Translations under genes and position numbers: made by a program
In this document: piece after piece, positions 1 through 3,100 of the stretch
Layout: each line of letters starts with the position of its first letter
Position numbering within the stretch: position 1 is the first letter of the stretch
Notes under the pieces: model-generated
What the model saw: only the letters and a program-made list of their open reading frames with translations
Databases searched by the model: none
Told to the model about the DNA's origin: nothing
Assembly (NCBI GenBank): GCA_003552325.1
Contig: PUKM01000265.1
Coordinates: 1-5,701, forward strand
Direction of reading: 5' to 3'
Origin: Natrialbaceae archaeon
GTDB taxonomy: Archaea > Halobacteriota > Halobacteria > Halobacteriales > Natrialbaceae
Length of the DNA: 5,701 nt

Positions 1-94
1 TATGATGGCTGATAAAACGTTCAACAATGAAATAATGTCATCGAATCCTAAATTATAAGTGAAATGGTTACTGCGTGTTATTCTGTAGCTTCAC
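1..94. other. AT-rich upstream intergenic region, no gene
   Basis: This stretch is about 33% G+C (31 of 94 bases), far below the roughly 60% of the gene that follows, as expected for a haloarchaeal promoter region. Plus-strand stops fall in all three frames (TGA at 3-5, TGA at 10-12, TAA at 56-58), so no upstream gene on this strand continues into the gene at 95. The short frame from base 2 to the TAA at 56-58 has only 18 codons and no acidic coding bias. I see no tRNA, terminator hairpin or repeat here. Confidence 0.75.
42..58 (+). promoter_or_regulatory. Candidate archaeal BRE/TATA promoter for the protease gene
   Basis: A TTATAA at 53-58 sits in an A/T run and is preceded by CGAA at 42-45, which could act as a BRE-like element. 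Archaeal TATA boxes lie about 25 bases upstream of the transcription start, so this would place the start near 80-83 and give a leader of about 12-15 bases. No GGAGG-like sequence lies between 70 and 94, consistent with the leaderless or short-leader translation common in haloarchaea. The call rests on position and composition only. If the transcript were strictly leaderless, the TATA box should lie nearer 65-70, where nothing convincing is seen. Confidence 0.35.
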
Positions 95-178
95 ATGAGC
101 AAGACGACTCGGTTTGGTATAGCACTAGTAGTACTCGTCGCGTTGTGCATGGCTCTGTCACCAGTAGCCATGGCTGCG
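95..178 (+). other. Signal peptide, Sec type (residues 1-28)
   Basis: The N-terminus has a short basic region (Lys3, Arg6), a hydrophobic core of about 15 residues (IALVVLVALCMAL) and a small-residue exit (SPVAMAAS), with cleavage plausible after Ala27 or Ala28. There is no twin arginine, so it looks like a Sec rather than a Tat substrate, although many haloarchaeal exported proteases carry Tat signals. Cys18, the only cysteine in the visible protein, lies inside the hydrophobic core with Leu before it and does not form a lipobox. Confidence 0.85.
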
Positions 179-3100
179 TCTGTCTCTGGGGTGGACAGCG
201 CGGACACGCACGAGGAAATTAGTCCGGATCAGGTGTATACACAATCACCTGATGAGGTAACGATCGCAGAAGAACTTGAGACGACATCCGAGGACACAGT
301 CGAAGTGTTCGTTCGGATGGATGCTGATTCTTCTCAATTCTTCGCTGAAACGATAACGGAAACCGACCTTTCTGCTGATTCCGAAACTGCGCTCAAACAA
401 GAGGCTGACCTAACCCAGCAGCCGCTTGAAGCGTACGCAGAGCAGACGAGTGGCGTTGACGTCGTCAACTCTTTTTGGTTGACTAACGCCGTACTGCTCG
501 AGGTCGACGGCGATGCAGTCGAAGATCTCGCAGAAGTCGATGGCGTAACCGAGCTCCATCCGAACTACGAGATCGACCAGGTCGACCCTGAGGAAGGTAC
601 CGACTCCGAAGCCTTCGGTGAGAAGGAGTACACCTATGGCGTCGAACAAATTAACGCGCCACAGTTCTGGGACGGTTTCGATGCCTCTGGTGAGGGCGCA
701 ACTGTTGCAGTTGTCGACACCGGAGTCAACGCAGAACACGAGACGTTCGCAGACTACGATACGGACAACTGGGCCGAGTTCGATTTCGATGGAAGTGAAA
801 TCGACAGTGAGCCCTACGACATCAACGGTCACGGAACACACGTCGCAGGGACTGTTCTGGGTGGCGACGAAAGTGGCACCCAGATCGGCGTCGCTCCGGA
901 CGCTGAACTGCTGGCGATAAACGTCTTCCCGGACCCTGATGGTGGAACCACCCTCGCAGCGATCGTCGCTGGGATGGAAGAAGCTGTGGAAGAAGGGGCT
1001 GACGTCGCGAACTTCAGCCTCGGTGGGGCTGGATATGCGCCAATTTACATCGATGTCGTGAAGAACGCCAAAGACGCTGGCACGTTCATCGTCACGTCTT
1101 CGGGCAACAGCGGGCCCGGCAGTACGGGTACACCAGCGAACGTGTACAACGCGAGCGCGATCGGTGCATCTGACGAAAGCGGTGGCATCACCGACTTCTC
1201 GACGGGAACTGAAATCGACACTGCAGCAGAGTGGGGCTACGTGGCTCCCGAAAGCTGGCCGGATGAGTACGTCACCCCGGACGTCGCTGCACCCGGTGAC
1301 GCCGTTCAGAGCGCGTACGTACCCGGCGATGACACCTACAGTGCACTCAGCGGAACGAGTATGGCCGCCCCACACGTCTCGGGTGCCGCCGCGCTGTTGA
1401 TGGCTGAGTTCGATCTCGAGCCAAGCGAGACGAAATACGTCCTCGAGGAGACGGCGACGAAGCCTGACGAGATCAGCGAGGACGTGATCGCAGACGCCGC
1501 GAGCGTGTCCGATGAACAGGTCGATAACCTGTTCGACGACGACGTACGTGACGTCCGATACGGATACGGGATTATCGACGTCTACGCTGCTGGTCTGTAC
1601 GCGGACGATGTCAACTCCTCGATCGAAGGAACGGTCACCGACAGCGACGAAGAACCCGTTGAGGGTGCAACCGTCGACCTCGAGGGAGTTGGAACGGTTG
1701 AAACCCAATCTGACGGGCAGTTCGCCTTCGACGTACTCCCCGGTGAGTACGACCTGAGCGCGACCGCGTTCGGTGGTGTCGGCGATGCAACCGTCGATGT
1801 CGGCGAGGATGAAACCGAAACCGCGGATATCGAACTCGAGGATATTGTCGATGTCGCACCTCTCCAGGATCAACCGAACGAACTCCCAACGAACAGTAGC
1901 TTCGAGATCGTTGTCGACGTGGCCAACCTCGAGAACCTGACCGTCGACCTCTCGGATGAGGCCGATGTCAGCGAGGACGATCTCAATGTGACGTTGGGCG
2001 ACGGTGAAGTCACGCTCGGCGAAACCATCGACCTCGAGGAGCCACTCACTGGAGAGGCAGTCCTCAATGTTGAGGTAACCGCCGAGGAAGGTGACGTCGT
2101 CGAACTCGCACACACGTTCAGCGGACCTGGTGAGGACATCGACGTCGTCACTGGTCCAACGCACGTGCTCGATGAGGACGCCGAAGCGGCCCCAGTCACG
2201 ATCACTGAGTGGGAGCCACCCGAAGAAGTCTTCTTCAACGAGCCATCACCAGTGTTCGTCGAAATCGAAAACTCCGGTGACTTCACCGAGGACGTGACGC
2301 TCTTCCACTCTATCGATGCAGAGGGCGTCCCTTACTTGCTTGACACGCAGGCAACCGTTGAAGCAGGCGAAACTAAAGAAGTGATGCTCGGGCCGTACAA
2401 TTGGTGGGTCATCGGTGGCCCTGGAACGGTTCTCGAACATTTCGTTCTCGTTAACGACCCTGCAGAACCGGATGACGTCAGTGACATCGCAACGACTGAA
2501 CTGACCGGCTCCGGTCCGATCATGGGCACGGTCACTGACGAAGACACCGGTGAACCCGTCACCGGCGCGACGGTGACTGCTGAACACCCATCTGGTGCGA
2601 CGTTCACCGCAACGACCGACATCGACGGTGACTACGTCATCACCGGTCCAGAAGACCTCCCAGATGCTGAATACGAACTCAGCGTCGAGGTCGAGGGTGG
2701 CTACGACGCCGCAACGGATAGCGTCGACGTCTCAGATGACGGCGAACCAGTCGAGGCGAACGTCGAACTCTCGAGTGACGCAACCTACAGCGTCTCACTC
2801 GACGCTGACGAACCAACTGCGTTCGGTATCCCCGGACCGGTTGAAGCAGACACCCTGGGTGACGTCGTCGAAACCGGCATCCCCGGTACGATGTACACCT
2901 ACGATACTGACGCGGGCGAGTGGGAATCCGTCGGCGCTGACTACGAAGTCGACGCGCTCGATGCGTTCGTGTTCGTCCCCGACGGCGAGTCTGCTGACGC
3001 CGTCCTCGAAATTGCAGAAACTGACGGTGTGACGTCACCCTCGAGCCAGTCCGTCGCTAACGGCTGGAACTTCGTCTCACCAACCGAATACGACGCGACC

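Noticed and set aside
2..58. Short frame from ATG at 2 to TAA at 56, as a small gene or the end of an upstream gene
   Set aside because: Only 18 codons, strongly AT-rich, not acidic, and it overlaps the candidate promoter. It cannot be told from chance.
143..151. Lipobox and lipid-modified Cys18
   Set aside because: The residues before Cys18 are Val-Ala-Leu, not the small residues a lipobox needs, and Cys18 lies inside the hydrophobic core rather than at its end.
410..2164. Long antisense open frame (584 codons) on the minus strand
   Set aside because: It is in exact codon register with the protease gene. Its stop at 410-412 is the complement of a CTA leucine codon. In this register an antisense stop needs TTA, CTA or TCA in the sense gene, all rare here, so long antisense frames arise by codon bias. 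The sense strand carries conserved subtilase motifs throughout the stretch.
2595..3032. Plus-strand frame of 145 codons inside the protease gene, and similar short frames
   Set aside because: It reads Ser/Thr/Arg-rich low-complexity sequence, the usual +1 shadow of an acidic GC-rich gene, and the other frame encodes clear domains.
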